64,000 bases of DNA from an uncultured Clostridia bacterium (GCA_947581805.1 CANPVM010000006.1:1-64000), one strand, 5' to 3'; shown: positions 52,191 to 60,941, counted from the stretch's first letter. Made by a program: numbers and translations. The notes: generated by a model not told the origin, from the letters alone.

Positions 52191-53435
52191 TTATATTATG
52201 TTTTGAATAGCTTTAAGCACACCTAATTTTCCATATTCGTAAGTTAAACCGCCTTGCATAAAAGCAATGTAAGGTGGCCTAATTGGACCATCACAAGAAA
52301 GCTCAATAGAAGAACCTTGTGTGAAAGCACCTGCTGCCATAATAACTTGGTCGCTATAGCCTGGCATATCCCATGGCATAGGAATAGAATTTGAATCAAT
52401 TGGTGAACCCATTTGAATTCCTTGACAATATTTAATTAGTTTTTCTTTATCTTCAAAGCAAATAGTTTGTACAATATCGGCTCTTGGTGCATCAAATTTA
52501 GGTTCTACTTTGTAGCCTAATTCTTCTAACATTTTACTTGCAAAGACAGCAGTTTTTAGACTAGAAGCTACAACACTTGGCGCCATAAATAGTCCTTGTA
52601 AAATATATTTATTGATTCCTAAGGTTGGACCTACTTCTTTGCCTTCACCTGGAGCTGTTAATCTTTCGGCAACTAACTGGATTAGCTCTTTTTTGCCTGC
52701 CACATAGGCTCCATTTGGTGCTAAGCCACCACCTAAATTTTTAATAAGTGAACCTACGATAATATCTGCTCCTACTTCTAGTGGCTCTTTCTCTGTTACA
52801 AATTCGCAATAGCAATTATCAATCATAATTATAACTTCTTTATTGATGTTTTTTATGAAGGAAATAACTTTTTGTAATTGTTCCATTGTAATACTCTTTC
52901 TTACAGAATAGCCTTTGGAACGTTGTATTTCAATTACTTTTACTTTTCCTTGTTTTAACCTTTGTTCTATTTTTGAATAATCAAATTCATTTTCTACTAA
53001 ATCAATTTGTTCAAAATGAATACCATAAGATTTCAAAGAACTTGCATTTTCTCTTATGCCAATGACTTCATCTAAGGTATCATAAGGCTTTCCTGTAATG
53101 CTAAGTAGAGTGTCATTTGGTCTTAGCAAAGCAAAAAGAGTTACAGTTAGTGCATGCGTTCCAGAAATGAACTGCCCTCTTACTAAACTATCTTCTGCTT
53201 TTAAAACTTCACTAAATACCTTTTCAATAGTATCTCTACCAATATCTCCATAACCATATCCAGTTGTACTTCCAAAGTGCATTTCTGCAATTTCATTTTT
53301 TTGAAAAGCTTGTAATACTTTCAAACTATTTTTAGTGCAATTTTCTTCAATTTGCTTAAAAATAGGCTCTATTTCATTTTCTACTTTTTTTTCCAAATCT
53401 TCTAATTCTTTTTTTATTCCAAATTCTTGTAACAT
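52191..53435 (-). CDS. Aluminium resistance / methionine gamma-lyase-like PLP protein
   Basis: A protein of about 414 residues with the DUF1949-less Alum_res fold: GSTTGYGYGDIGRDTIEKVF, RGQFISGTHALTVTLFALL, SITGKPYDTLDEVIG, and the PLP-lysine region GSLIKNLGGGLAPNGAYV. It is widespread in Firmicutes, commonly near hfq/miaA/mutL, and its true reaction is uncertain. Start MLQEFGIKKE has AAGAGGAA upstream. Moderately close to mutL-miaA here too. Confidence 0.88.
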   Translation of the reverse strand: MLQEFGIKKELEDLEKKVENEIEPIFKQIEENCTKNSLKVLQAFQKNEIAEMHFGSTTGYGYGDIGRDTIEKVFSEVLKAEDSLVRGQFISGTHALTVTLFALLRPNDTLLSITGKPYDTLDEVIGIRENASSLKSYGIHFEQIDLVENEFDYSKIEQRLKQGKVKVIEIQRSKGYSVRKSITMEQLQKVISFIKNINKEVIIMIDNCYCEFVTEKEPLEVGADIIVGSLIKNLGGGLAPNGAYVAGKKELIQLVAERLTAPGEGKEVGPTLGINKYILQGLFMAPSVVASSLKTAVFASKMLEELGYKVEPKFDAPRADIVQTICFEDKEKLIKYCQGIQMGSPIDSNSIPMPWDMPGYSDQVIMAAGAFTQGSSIELSCDGPIRPPYIAFMQGGLTYEYGKLGVLKAIQNII

Positions 53436-53598
53436 TTTTATTCCTCTTCTCTTTTCTATTTGTTTTTTTACTTTTAATTGCTTTTTCTTTACTTTTCTAT
53501 TATAGCATAGCATTTTATAACATTCAAGAAATTTCCTCTTGCGCTTTTTTTATTTGTATGGTAGGATAAAGATAGTAGTTTAAAGGATGGTGTTTGGT

Positions 53599-53742
53599 AT
53601 GGAAAAAGAGTCTAAAAAAATTGAAATTGTTTCTGGTAATGGAAAAGATTTAAATATTTCCCCTGTGTATGACCATATTGATATAGAAAAACCAAAAGAA
53701 GATAAGGAAAAGAAAAAAATTATTATTCCAGAAAATAAATAA
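53599..53742 (+). CDS. Small hypothetical protein (ISPVYDH type)
   Basis: A 47-residue polar protein: MEKESKKIEIVSGNG, KDLNISPVYDHID, then a lysine-rich tail. AAAGGATGG precedes the ATG at good distance and a perfect terminator follows, so a real gene is likely. No function known; possibly an adaptor peptide. Confidence 0.7.
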   Translation: MEKESKKIEIVSGNGKDLNISPVYDHIDIEKPKEDKEKKKIIIPENK

Positions 53743-53754
53743 CAAATAGATAAC

Positions 53755-53780
53755 AAAAAAACCGCTATAGCGGTTTTTTT
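53755..53780 (+). terminator. Terminator of the small gene
   Basis: AAAAAACCGCTATAGCGGTTTTTTT, perfectly symmetrical; usable from both strands. Confidence 0.9.
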
Positions 53781-53818
53781 ATTTACTTTTAATCATATTT
53801 TTTAATTTTTATTTTTAC

Positions 53819-54523
53819 TTAGATTGCTTCTTGTTCTTGGTTTCCTTCTATGATTTCTTCTTCTTTTTTATTTTCTGCTTGGTCCATTACTTCTAGACTT
53901 GCTACAGATACTTCGTAAGCAATTTTCATTTCAGAAGTACCATCTTCATATTTCTTTTCATATTGTCTAGATTGAACTCTACCTACAATTCTAACTTCTG
54001 TTCCTACTGGAATGTTCTCACAGAATCTTGCATTTCTACCCCAAGCAATACATGGAATATAATCGGATTTATTATAAGCTCTGTTTACAGCAAGTAACAC
54101 ATCGGCAATTTCTCTTCCAAATGGTGTTTTACGATAGATTGGTTTTTTACAAATGAAACCATCTAAAATAACTTCATTTGATGTGTTTTCCTTGGTTGGC
54201 TTGAATTCTTCTTCTTGATTTTCTGCAAATTTGATTTCTTTTGCAAAAACGGTTAAAACTAATCTGTTTCTTTCATTTTCAAAACTATTGTAAGAGCGGA
54301 ATTGCCCTTCAATAACAATATTTTTTCCAATTGCTAAATCTTCCTCTAATAATAGCCTTTCTGAAATAGTAATAGGAATGTTGTCTGCATTTCCACTTAA
54401 ACGTGGTACACTTAAATCAAATATGTAAAATTTTTCTCCATAAATTTCGTGACTAAATCTTTTTTCGCTTGTTACTTTTCCAACTAATACTAATTGGTTA
54501 TTCTCTGAATAGTTTGTATTCAA
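53819..54523 (-). CDS. SSB-like protein with two OB folds
   Basis: A 234-residue protein with two tandem single-strand-DNA-binding folds (about 8-105 and 115-215: LVLVGKVTSEKRFSHEIYG; VILDGFICKKPIYRKTPFG...NKSDYIPCIAWG), plus an acidic tail (EEEIIEGNQEQEAI). Duplicated OB domains differ from the standard single-domain SSB. A promoter lies at 54604-54632. Role could be in repair or competence; the main ssb may be elsewhere. Confidence 0.82.
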   Translation of the reverse strand: MNTNYSENNQLVLVGKVTSEKRFSHEIYGEKFYIFDLSVPRLSGNADNIPITISERLLLEEDLAIGKNIVIEGQFRSYNSFENERNRLVLTVFAKEIKFAENQEEEFKPTKENTSNEVILDGFICKKPIYRKTPFGREIADVLLAVNRAYNKSDYIPCIAWGRNARFCENIPVGTEVRIVGRVQSRQYEKKYEDGTSEMKIAYEVSVASLEVMDQAENKKEEEIIEGNQEQEAI

Positions 54524-54603
54524 TTTCTTTTCCTCCCCTTATTTGTTTGTCTATTGTATTTTATTCTTTTAGTTTATCTTTTAGAATGTTTTTTACAAAT
54601 TCT

Positions 54604-54632
54604 ATTATACTACCTTTTTTTGGATTTGTCTA
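54604..54632 (-). promoter_or_regulatory. Promoter of the SSB-like gene
   Basis: Minus strand: -35 TAGACA, 17-base spacer, -10 TATAAT. Confidence 0.65.
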
Positions 54633-54820
54633 CATAAAAAGTTAAATTTTCCAAAATTTATTTAATTTTTTGTTAATTTTAACCTGCTTTAGGCGATTAC
54701 TTTTATATTATTTTTTTAATTATTTTTATTTCTTATATTACTTTCATAAGATTTTGATTTTATTTTTATATTGCTTTTACCATATTTTGATTGTATTTTA
54801 TATTGTTTTAAGCTGATTTT
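54633..54820. other. AT-rich gap between the SSB-like gene and the 54821 gene
   Basis: With the promoter before it this is a gap of about 300 bases. It is almost entirely A and T with repeated TTTTAT/TATTTT runs and two copies of a TTTTTATATTG-like unit. I see no gene, RNA or strong hairpin. Confidence 0.5.
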
Positions 54821-55300
54821 TTATTGTATTTTTCCATAAAGCAGTAAACAACTTGCTACTGCCATAGTGCAATTCACATTTTCACAAAGTGGTATTTTTA
54901 TTTCTTGTGGCTCTACTACCTTTCCCTTTTTATCTTCAATTGCTCGTTGAATGCAAAGTAGTATTTCCTCTTCTTCTACTGAAGAGGCGGTAATTGTTGC
55001 TTTAGAATTAAAGCCATAAGTAATAACGGTCGCTTTCACATTTTCTAACAAGTCTAGATTTTTTTCTAAATCGGAATTGATGATGAGATATGGTGTATTT
55101 TCTAACATTTTCTTTAACATTTCTGGGTATTTAAACTCTCTTGCTAAAAGGATTGTTTCAAATTTGATATTTTTCACATTTTCAATGCTTTTTTCTTTTA
55201 AAAATAGAACTGAACTTTCTCTTAATTTTAGCTTTTCTAACAGACTTCTTCTAATGCAGTTTTCTACGTTCTCCTCACTTACAATACCGATAAATGACAT
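54821..55300 (-). CDS. Protein resembling part of a Mur ligase central domain
   Basis: A 159-residue soluble protein. The segment LIINSDLEKNLDLLEN then VITYGFNSKATITASSVEE recalls the Mur-ligase central region (loss of nucleotide binding), but no P-loop is present. Cys residues appear near the end (PLCENVNCTMAVASC). It is transcribed toward the SSB-like gene and lies after pdaB-like. Not recognised with certainty. Confidence 0.6.
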   Translation of the reverse strand: MSFIGIVSEENVENCIRRSLLEKLKLRESSVLFLKEKSIENVKNIKFETILLAREFKYPEMLKKMLENTPYLIINSDLEKNLDLLENVKATVITYGFNSKATITASSVEEEEILLCIQRAIEDKKGKVVEPQEIKIPLCENVNCTMAVASCLLLYGKIQ

Positions 55301-55354
55301 TTTATTTTTCTCCTTTAAATGAATTTATTGCTAGTATTTCCAAAATAAAAGGAG

Positions 55355-56134
55355 TTATTCATTGGTTTTTGTTTGCTGTCTTTGCACGCCATTTACATCA
55401 ATATAATAGTTATTTTGATAAATTAAATCTGATACAGTTACAATTTGAAAACCTTTTTGCTCTATGTTAGAAAGTAACATATCCAGGCTATCTGCAGTAT
55501 GCTTTGTTCCGCTATGGCTTAAAATAATGCTTCCTGCTTCTAATTTGCCTTCTATTCTTTTCCACATTTCTTCCCCTGTTAAACCACTATAATCTAGCGT
55601 ATCTAAATTCCATTGAATTGCTGTATGATTTTCTGATTTTGCAGATTTTATGACTGTATCGTTATATTCACCATAAGGTCCTCTATATAGCGTTGTTTGC
55701 TTTCCTGTAATTTGCTCTATTTTTTTGCTACATGCTTCAATTTCTTCCCTATTTTTTTCTAAAGATAAATTGTTAACATGTGGGTGTGTATTGGAATGAT
55801 TTCCTATTTCGTGTCCCGCTTCTGCTATCTTTTTAACAGCTTCTGGATATTTCGTTGCAAAATCTCCTACAACAAAAAAAGTGATGTGAGTATTATGCTT
55901 TTTTAATGTTTCTAAAATACTATCAATATCATCTGCCTCCCATGCACAATTCATGGTAAATGCTACCTTTTTTTCTTGTGTTGCTACACTATAAATTGGT
56001 AGTTCTTTAGTAGCTGCTACAGTTTGCACTGTTTGTTCTTGCATCATGAAAAATGCCATAACAAATAGTAAAAGTACAGTTCCTAGTGAAATGAGATATG
56101 AATTTATTTTTTCTTTATTAAATACAATGAACAT
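55355..56134 (-). CDS. PdaB-like polysaccharide deacetylase, modified active site
   Basis: A 259-residue protein with an N-terminal membrane anchor (residues 13-32) and a NodB-type domain (about 55-240). The metal-binding histidines are in HSNTHPH and motif 3 is YRGPYGEYND; the catalytic His loop is ILSHSGTKHT. Motif 1, normally TFD(D/x), reads TMNCAWEADD, so the usual general-base Asp is Asn. PdaB-type proteins act in sporulation. The start ATG follows an SD hidden in the 56142-56184 hairpin. Confidence 0.83.
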   Translation of the reverse strand: MFIVFNKEKINSYLISLGTVLLLFVMAFFMMQEQTVQTVAATKELPIYSVATQEKKVAFTMNCAWEADDIDSILETLKKHNTHITFFVVGDFATKYPEAVKKIAEAGHEIGNHSNTHPHVNNLSLEKNREEIEACSKKIEQITGKQTTLYRGPYGEYNDTVIKSAKSENHTAIQWNLDTLDYSGLTGEEMWKRIEGKLEAGSIILSHSGTKHTADSLDMLLSNIEQKGFQIVTVSDLIYQNNYYIDVNGVQRQQTKTNE

Positions 56135-56141
56135 AAGAAAA

Positions 56142-56184
56142 AACCTCCTACTATAAGCAATTTTATGCTTATGGTAGAAGGTTT
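56142..56184 (-). promoter_or_regulatory. Hairpin that contains the pdaB-like ribosome-binding site
   Basis: On the minus strand AAACCTTCTACCATAAGCA pairs with TGCTTATAGTAGGAGGTTT; the 3' arm holds the AGGAGG before the ATG and is followed by T6. It can act as terminator for the kinase gene upstream and as a translation lock for the deacetylase. Confidence 0.65.
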
Positions 56185-56194
56185 ATGCTTAATT

Positions 56195-56935
56195 TTAGCA
56201 ATCCTGCTGTAAAAGTTGCAATGCTTTTTCCATAACTTGGTCTGTTGTTAACTCTGTAGTGTCAATGTAGTAATTTTTGGAACTTCTTAAGAAATTTAAT
56301 TCCGGTTCTTCTCCATTTATGATACTTTCATACAAAATTCTGGTATTAGGTACCTGCCTTTCAAAGTACTCGAAATATTCATAGCGGTCTTTACCCTCAT
56401 CTTCCTTGATTCTGTCCCATGCCGTTTTTACCTCACAATTTAAATGAATGTAAACATGGAATTTTTCCAATCGTTCCGGTCTCTGAATGCTATAAATTTC
56501 AGAGTATTTTTTTCCCGACCTTGTAACACCATGTGCATACTGATCGATTGGTCCTCTCTGGCAAATGAAGTAATCACATCTTCCTTTTAATTGTACCATA
56601 TAATTACTTAACAAACCATCCATAAATGAAAAAAGAAGTTGCTCAGTATACCAGTCTTCATAGCCATTTTGACTAATAGCATTATTTAGCAAATTCACTG
56701 TATGCTTATCGCAAGGAGATTTTGCGGTAATGACTATTTTTCCATGCTTTGCAAAGTAATTTGCTAAATTATCCCGCAATGTAGTTTTTCCGGAACCATC
56801 CTGCCCTGTAATACTGATAAACTTTGTTTGATGTACTAATGGTAACAAATCAAGTTCCAAAGAACCATTCTGTTGTAAGATGTTTGGAAGATATATCTTT
56901 TTTCCTCCACCTTGCATACTTTCCCATTTTTCCAT
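56195..56935 (-). CDS. dTMP/deoxynucleoside kinase-like protein
   Basis: A 246-residue P-loop kinase with Walker A GQDGSGKTT (residues about 44-52), DYFICQRGPIDQYAHG in place of the usual DR(Y/H) motif, and a lid-like KEDEGKDRYEYFEYF segment. The family is thymidylate-kinase-like; substrate unknown. Codon use is richer in G+C than neighbours (CGG, CCG, TCC), including an in-frame CGG (TLRDN), which suggests recent transfer. Start has GGAGA upstream. It precedes a PHP-domain gene going the same way. Confidence 0.75.
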   Translation of the reverse strand: MEKWESMQGGGKKIYLPNILQQNGSLELDLLPLVHQTKFISITGQDGSGKTTLRDNLANYFAKHGKIVITAKSPCDKHTVNLLNNAISQNGYEDWYTEQLLFSFMDGLLSNYMVQLKGRCDYFICQRGPIDQYAHGVTRSGKKYSEIYSIQRPERLEKFHVYIHLNCEVKTAWDRIKEDEGKDRYEYFEYFERQVPNTRILYESIINGEEPELNFLRSSKNYYIDTTELTTDQVMEKALQLLQQDC

Positions 56936-57032
56936 ATTATATTCTCCTTATTAAAGTGATAATGAATATTAGTTACTTTTGCAATTTGCATTTTCACTAT
57001 TATATTCATTATGTTACTATCTGTCAAGATTT

Positions 57033-57893
57033 TTACCAATTTTCTATTATACTATTTTCTATTTTTAGATTTCCTTTTCCTATTCCCATTTCAACATTTA
57101 TTTTATTTTTTCCGTGGTAATCACTTCCACCGGAAATTAGTAACTTCCTTTCCTTACATATACTAAGCAATCTCTCGGTCTGTTCTTTTGTAAAAGTAGT
57201 ATAATAGCACTCTATTCCATCAATTTTATAATGAGATAAAATATATTCTAAAATTTTTTCAGAATTTTCTCTATATTCAAAGATGTGAGGTAAGAAAACC
57301 AGTCCTCCTGCCTCTCTTACTATTTGACTTGCTTTTTCAAAGTCTGGTAATACGTCATCCATATTGATATAAAACATAGTACTTGGATTTGACATGTATT
57401 TTCTATAAAATACATTACTATCATTCCAAGCATCTTGCTCTATATATTGTTTATTTTTTTCATTTTGTGTAATTATTTTATGCAAGTATTTAGATGGCCA
57501 CATAGAAGCATCATATTGTTCTACAAAATGCTCCGGCAATATAATATTTGCCTTTTGGCAACATTTTTGCAATCTTTCTACTTCTAATTTGCATCTTTGC
57601 TCATTTGTTATATAATTTTCATCAATTAGTTTTTGCATTTTTTTAGTATCTATGTTGTAACCTAATATTTCAATTGGAATGCTTAATACTTTTGTATTTA
57701 ATTCTACTCCTGTTATGATTTTTCCAGAATAAAAATTTTTGACTTCTATTTTTTCTAACGCTTCATAAGCCTTACAGGTATTATGATCAGTTATTGATAT
57801 GCAAGATAAGTTTTGTTTTTCTGCTTTTATCAAATATTCTTCAATTGTATCTGTTCCATCTGAGTATTTTGTATGAGTATGTAAATCTATCAT
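57033..57893 (-). CDS. PHP-domain phosphoesterase
   Basis: A 286-residue PHP protein: N-terminal metal motif MIDLHTHTKYSDGTDT, then SITDHNTC and the C-terminal SGGSDYHG. Such proteins include 3',5'-nucleoside phosphatases and nucleases. Substrate unknown. It lies upstream of the kinase gene on the same strand with a 97-base gap. Confidence 0.88.
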   Translation of the reverse strand: MIDLHTHTKYSDGTDTIEEYLIKAEKQNLSCISITDHNTCKAYEALEKIEVKNFYSGKIITGVELNTKVLSIPIEILGYNIDTKKMQKLIDENYITNEQRCKLEVERLQKCCQKANIILPEHFVEQYDASMWPSKYLHKIITQNEKNKQYIEQDAWNDSNVFYRKYMSNPSTMFYINMDDVLPDFEKASQIVREAGGLVFLPHIFEYRENSEKILEYILSHYKIDGIECYYTTFTKEQTERLLSICKERKLLISGGSDYHGKNKINVEMGIGKGNLKIENSIIENW

Positions 57894-57989
57894 TTTTTAT
57901 TTTTACCTCCCTTTCTTCTTTTGAAAATGCAAATAGTAAATTTTATTTGTTCATATCTTATCATAATTGCTTTTTATTTACAATCTTTT

Positions 57990-58622
57990 TTAATCATATA
58001 CCTCAATGGCTTTTACAATATTTCTTTTAATAGCACCCAAAGTGCAAGTAATAAGTGTTACCTCCCTTTCTCCGTTTGTTTCTTGGCTTAAGCATGATGT
58101 ATCGGTAGGACTTACTTTATAGGTATCATAAACTTCATAAGTAATTTCTCTGCTATATGTGTCTGTCATTATAATTTTATCCCCTACCTCTAATTCTTTA
58201 ATTCTTCCAAATGTTTGTATATAATTGTGTCCGGAAATGCAGAAGTTTCCAATTTCATTTACCTTTGGTCCACATGTTTTGGTAACAGAAGCTTTCAAGC
58301 TTTCTTCTGTAGTTTCTTCTATAATATATTTTTCAATTTCTAATTTTGGTATTGTAATTTTACCTACTACTTTGTAACCTCGATATTCTCTTGGAAAATT
58401 TTCATATTCCACTAAGTTAAGAGCAATATTATCCTCTACTACTTTTTGTTCTACTATTGTATTTTCCTTTTTTATTTTTACCCTACTGCTCACTTGCTTT
58501 GCCTCAAAAGAAACATTATCTACTTGGTCCATGCAAATCGTAAAAATTCCTCCTAAAAATAGAAGAAATAAAAGAGAAGAAAAAATGAGTGGCTTTTTTA
58601 TTTTAATGATTTTTGCTTTCAA
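57990..58622 (-). CDS. srtD: Class D-type sortase
   Basis: A 210-residue sortase with N-terminal membrane helix (residues 10-30). Catalytic residues: His in ISGHNYI, Cys in TLITCTLGAIKRN, Arg in the same strand (KRN). ...ITIPKLEIEKYI marks the core start. It presumably anchors the LPXTG protein encoded 128 bases upstream on the same strand. Confidence 0.9.
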   Translation of the reverse strand: MKAKIIKIKKPLIFSSLLFLLFLGGIFTICMDQVDNVSFEAKQVSSRVKIKKENTIVEQKVVEDNIALNLVEYENFPREYRGYKVVGKITIPKLEIEKYIIEETTEESLKASVTKTCGPKVNEIGNFCISGHNYIQTFGRIKELEVGDKIIMTDTYSREITYEVYDTYKVSPTDTSCLSQETNGEREVTLITCTLGAIKRNIVKAIEVYD

Positions 58623-58672
58623 TTTTATCTTAAAATCGATTCCTTTCTCTAAATAAATTTTTACATTTTAAA

Positions 58673-58706
58673 AGCGACTTTACACGTTAGTAGTAAGTCG
58701 CTCTTT
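58673..58706 (-). terminator. Terminator between the LPXTG gene and sortase gene
   Basis: GAGCGACTTA ... TAAAGTCGCTTTT hairpin on the minus strand, 45 bases after the LPXTG gene stop. Confidence 0.75.
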
Positions 58707-58749
58707 TGTTTTTTATATAGCATAGGAATTTTCTGCTTTCGTTTTTCTT

Positions 58750-59349
58750 CTATTTTCTTCTTTGTCTTATTTGGTATATAGCATATACAATAGCAACTAA
58801 AACAACGGCATAAATTGCAATTTCTAATAAAGAAGTTCCTGTTTTTGGAAGTTCTGTTGTTGTGTTTTCTGCCACTGCATTAGCAATTGGCTCTTCTCCT
58901 TTTACGTCAAAGGTAAATTCTCTTTGTGCTAATAAATCGTTGTTGTTGCCTACATCAATTAGGCTTAAAGTTATTTTATAAGTACCTGCTACTGGGTAAG
59001 TTGACCTTACCATTGTTTCATTATGAAAGTCTCCTTGAATTGCAAAACCTGTACTTGGTCCCCAATAACCAATTTGTGCAATATCATATTCTTTTCCTGT
59101 TGTATCTGTAGCAAGTAATTTAGGAATTGCTGGTCCTTCTACATCTACTTTGATTCTTACTTTCGCATGCTGAGGTGTTTCCTTTCCTCCTAAGGTAGTA
59201 ACAGATATTTTTTCTTCATTTACCTTTATTTCTCCATCATACTGAACATCGAAATAAATTGTTTGGTCTATTGCTGCAAAAGAAGTTACACCAATGCTTA
59301 TCATTAGTAACATGATTAAAATAAATGAAATTATTTTTATTCTTTTCAT
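58750..59349 (-). CDS. LPXTG cell-wall anchored protein
   Basis: A 199-residue surface protein with a signal peptide (residues 1-26), an immunoglobulin-like/CNA-like beta domain (about 30-155), then the sorting signal LPKTG, a hydrophobic helix and a basic tail (RQRRK). It is probably the substrate of the sortase gene that follows; only one such substrate is visible in the window. Confidence 0.9.
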   Translation of the reverse strand: MKRIKIISFILIMLLMISIGVTSFAAIDQTIYFDVQYDGEIKVNEEKISVTTLGGKETPQHAKVRIKVDVEGPAIPKLLATDTTGKEYDIAQIGYWGPSTGFAIQGDFHNETMVRSTYPVAGTYKITLSLIDVGNNNDLLAQREFTFDVKGEEPIANAVAENTTTELPKTGTSLLEIAIYAVVLVAIVYAIYQIRQRRK

Positions 59350-59397
59350 ACTTAACCCCTTTCTGTTTTTTATTATATATATGGCGGGGTTTTCATT

Positions 59398-60201
59398 TTA
59401 TTCCATATCTGCTTTTTTTATTTTTTCTTTTATTTCGGGAGCTTTTAATAATTTGCTTGCCACACGTAAGAAATTCGTTTCTGTATCTGTTAAATAGATT
59501 TCAAAATTTCCTTCAGTTGTGCTGTCATTTTGTTTTTGTTCATGAATTAAAATTTTTTGCATATCTTTTGCTAATTTTTCACCTGTGTTAATAATTTCTA
59601 CCTTGTCTCCTAATTCTTTTTGAATACATTTTTTAAATAAAGGATAATGCGTACAACCTAAAATCAGGCAATCAATGTCATAGAAACCTCTCAAATATTC
59701 TTGAATGGTAAGTTTAGCAATTTCATTTTCTGTCCAGCCCTCTTCTGCCATTGGTGCTAAAAGTGGGCATGCCTTATAAGAAAGAACCGCATCTGGTATT
59801 TGACTATGTATTTTATTTTGCCAACCTTTACTACGAATAGTACCTGTTGTAGCAATAATTCCTACTTTTCTTAATTTTGTTTGTTCCTTGATATATTGCA
59901 CAGTAGAATCAATAATTCCGATAATTGGTATTTTATATTGTTTTTGCACTTCTTCTAATGCTTGCGAAGTTGCTGTTCCACAAGCAATTACAATTGCTTT
60001 TACATTTTTGGATAATAAAAAATTAATACCTTTTTTTGTAAGTTCTATAATGCTTTCTTTCGATTTGCTTCCATAAGGGAAACGCTTTGTGTCACCTAAA
60101 TATATGATATTTTCTTGTGGATTTTGTTTTCTGAATTCTTTTAAAACGGTGAGTCCTCCCACTCCTGAATCGAACATACCGATTGGTCTTGTATCTGCCA
60201 T
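59398..60201 (-). CDS. murI: Glutamate racemase
   Basis: A 267-residue enzyme producing D-glutamate for peptidoglycan. The two catalytic Cys motifs are VIACGTATSQ (Cys near residue 74) and LILGCTHYPL (near 184), with FDSGVGGLTVL at the N-terminus. Start MADTRPIGMF is set by AAGGAGAAATT. It closes with no neighbour of the same pathway. Confidence 0.95.
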   Translation of the reverse strand: MADTRPIGMFDSGVGGLTVLKEFRKQNPQENIIYLGDTKRFPYGSKSKESIIELTKKGINFLLSKNVKAIVIACGTATSQALEEVQKQYKIPIIGIIDSTVQYIKEQTKLRKVGIIATTGTIRSKGWQNKIHSQIPDAVLSYKACPLLAPMAEEGWTENEIAKLTIQEYLRGFYDIDCLILGCTHYPLFKKCIQKELGDKVEIINTGEKLAKDMQKILIHEQKQNDSTTEGNFEIYLTDTETNFLRVASKLLKAPEIKEKIKKADME

Positions 60202-60221
60202 AATTTCTCCTTTTTGATTGC

Positions 60222-60269
60222 GATTTGGGATGCCCTTTTTTGGCAATTTATTGCCATTTGGGACAGTCC
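60222..60269. repeat. Short palindromic intergenic element
   Basis: TGGGATGCCC...TGGCAATttATTGCCA...TGGGACAGTCC, with a central perfect dyad and G-rich flanks. It resembles the other palindromic repeats in style, just upstream of murI. Confidence 0.45.
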
Positions 60270-60387
60270 TATTTACAACTTTTTTCATTATACACTATTT
60301 TTCTATTTTTTCAAGTAAAAATAGAAGCAATGTTTCCATACTTAATTTTTATTTCTACAAAATAAGACACTTTTTTTATTCTTGCTT

Positions 60388-60396
60388 CATAGTATA
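60388..60396 (+). promoter_or_regulatory. Possible sigma-K/E-type -10 (CATAnnnTA)
   Basis: CATAGTATA lies 51 bases upstream of the Cys-rich protein gene, with GACAC 18 bases before it. It fits a mother-cell -10 pattern but is short; chance occurrence in AT-rich DNA is possible. Confidence 0.3.
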
Positions 60397-60446
60397 TAGT
60401 AAGCTATATGCTAAATAAAAAAAATTTAGAAGGGATGATTAAAATT

Positions 60447-60941
60447 ATGGAATACGATAAAAATGTATGTCCTGTCGTAGACGTTGACGGAGTAATTGCT
60501 TCTGGCAAACAATTTGACCTTGATATTCGTTTACCTGAAGATAATAGAAATGTTATTTATGGTGTAATTAAAGATTGCTATGGAGACCCAGTAGCAGATG
60601 CTGTTGTAAAATTAATTGAAGTAGTATACGATTGTGGCAAAGAGGAAAGAAGACCAGTATCTCATACGTTTACTGATAAAGATGGAGATTTTGTATTTGG
60701 ACCTTTATGCTCTAATAAATGTTATGCTATCGAAATTTGGGTAGATAATGTAAAACATTGTAAAATTTGCACAGAATGCAAACACGAAGGAAAATGCTTA
60801 AAAGGCGTTAAATTAGATTGTAAACATGATTTCAAAGGATGCAAACCATGTGAAAAACCTTGTGAAAAGCCATGTGACAAACCATGCGATAAAGAATATG
60901 TAAGATGTGAAGAATCTGACAAAGATTCTAGCTGTTGCTAA
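60447..60941 (+). CDS. Cys-rich CNA/carboxypeptidase-regulatory-like protein
   Basis: A 164-residue protein with a beta-sandwich of the carboxypeptidase-regulatory type (residues about 15-90: RNVIYGVIKDCYGDPVADAVV-like, then DKDGDFVFGPL), followed by a Cys/His segment and a C-terminal series of repeated (E/D)KPC units. No signal peptide. AAGGGATGAT in front of the second ATG is taken as the ribosome-binding site. Spore-coat or cortex-related function is inferred from the Cys content and the CATAnnnTA element. Confidence 0.7.
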   Translation: MEYDKNVCPVVDVDGVIASGKQFDLDIRLPEDNRNVIYGVIKDCYGDPVADAVVKLIEVVYDCGKEERRPVSHTFTDKDGDFVFGPLCSNKCYAIEIWVDNVKHCKICTECKHEGKCLKGVKLDCKHDFKGCKPCEKPCEKPCDKPCDKEYVRCEESDKDSSCC

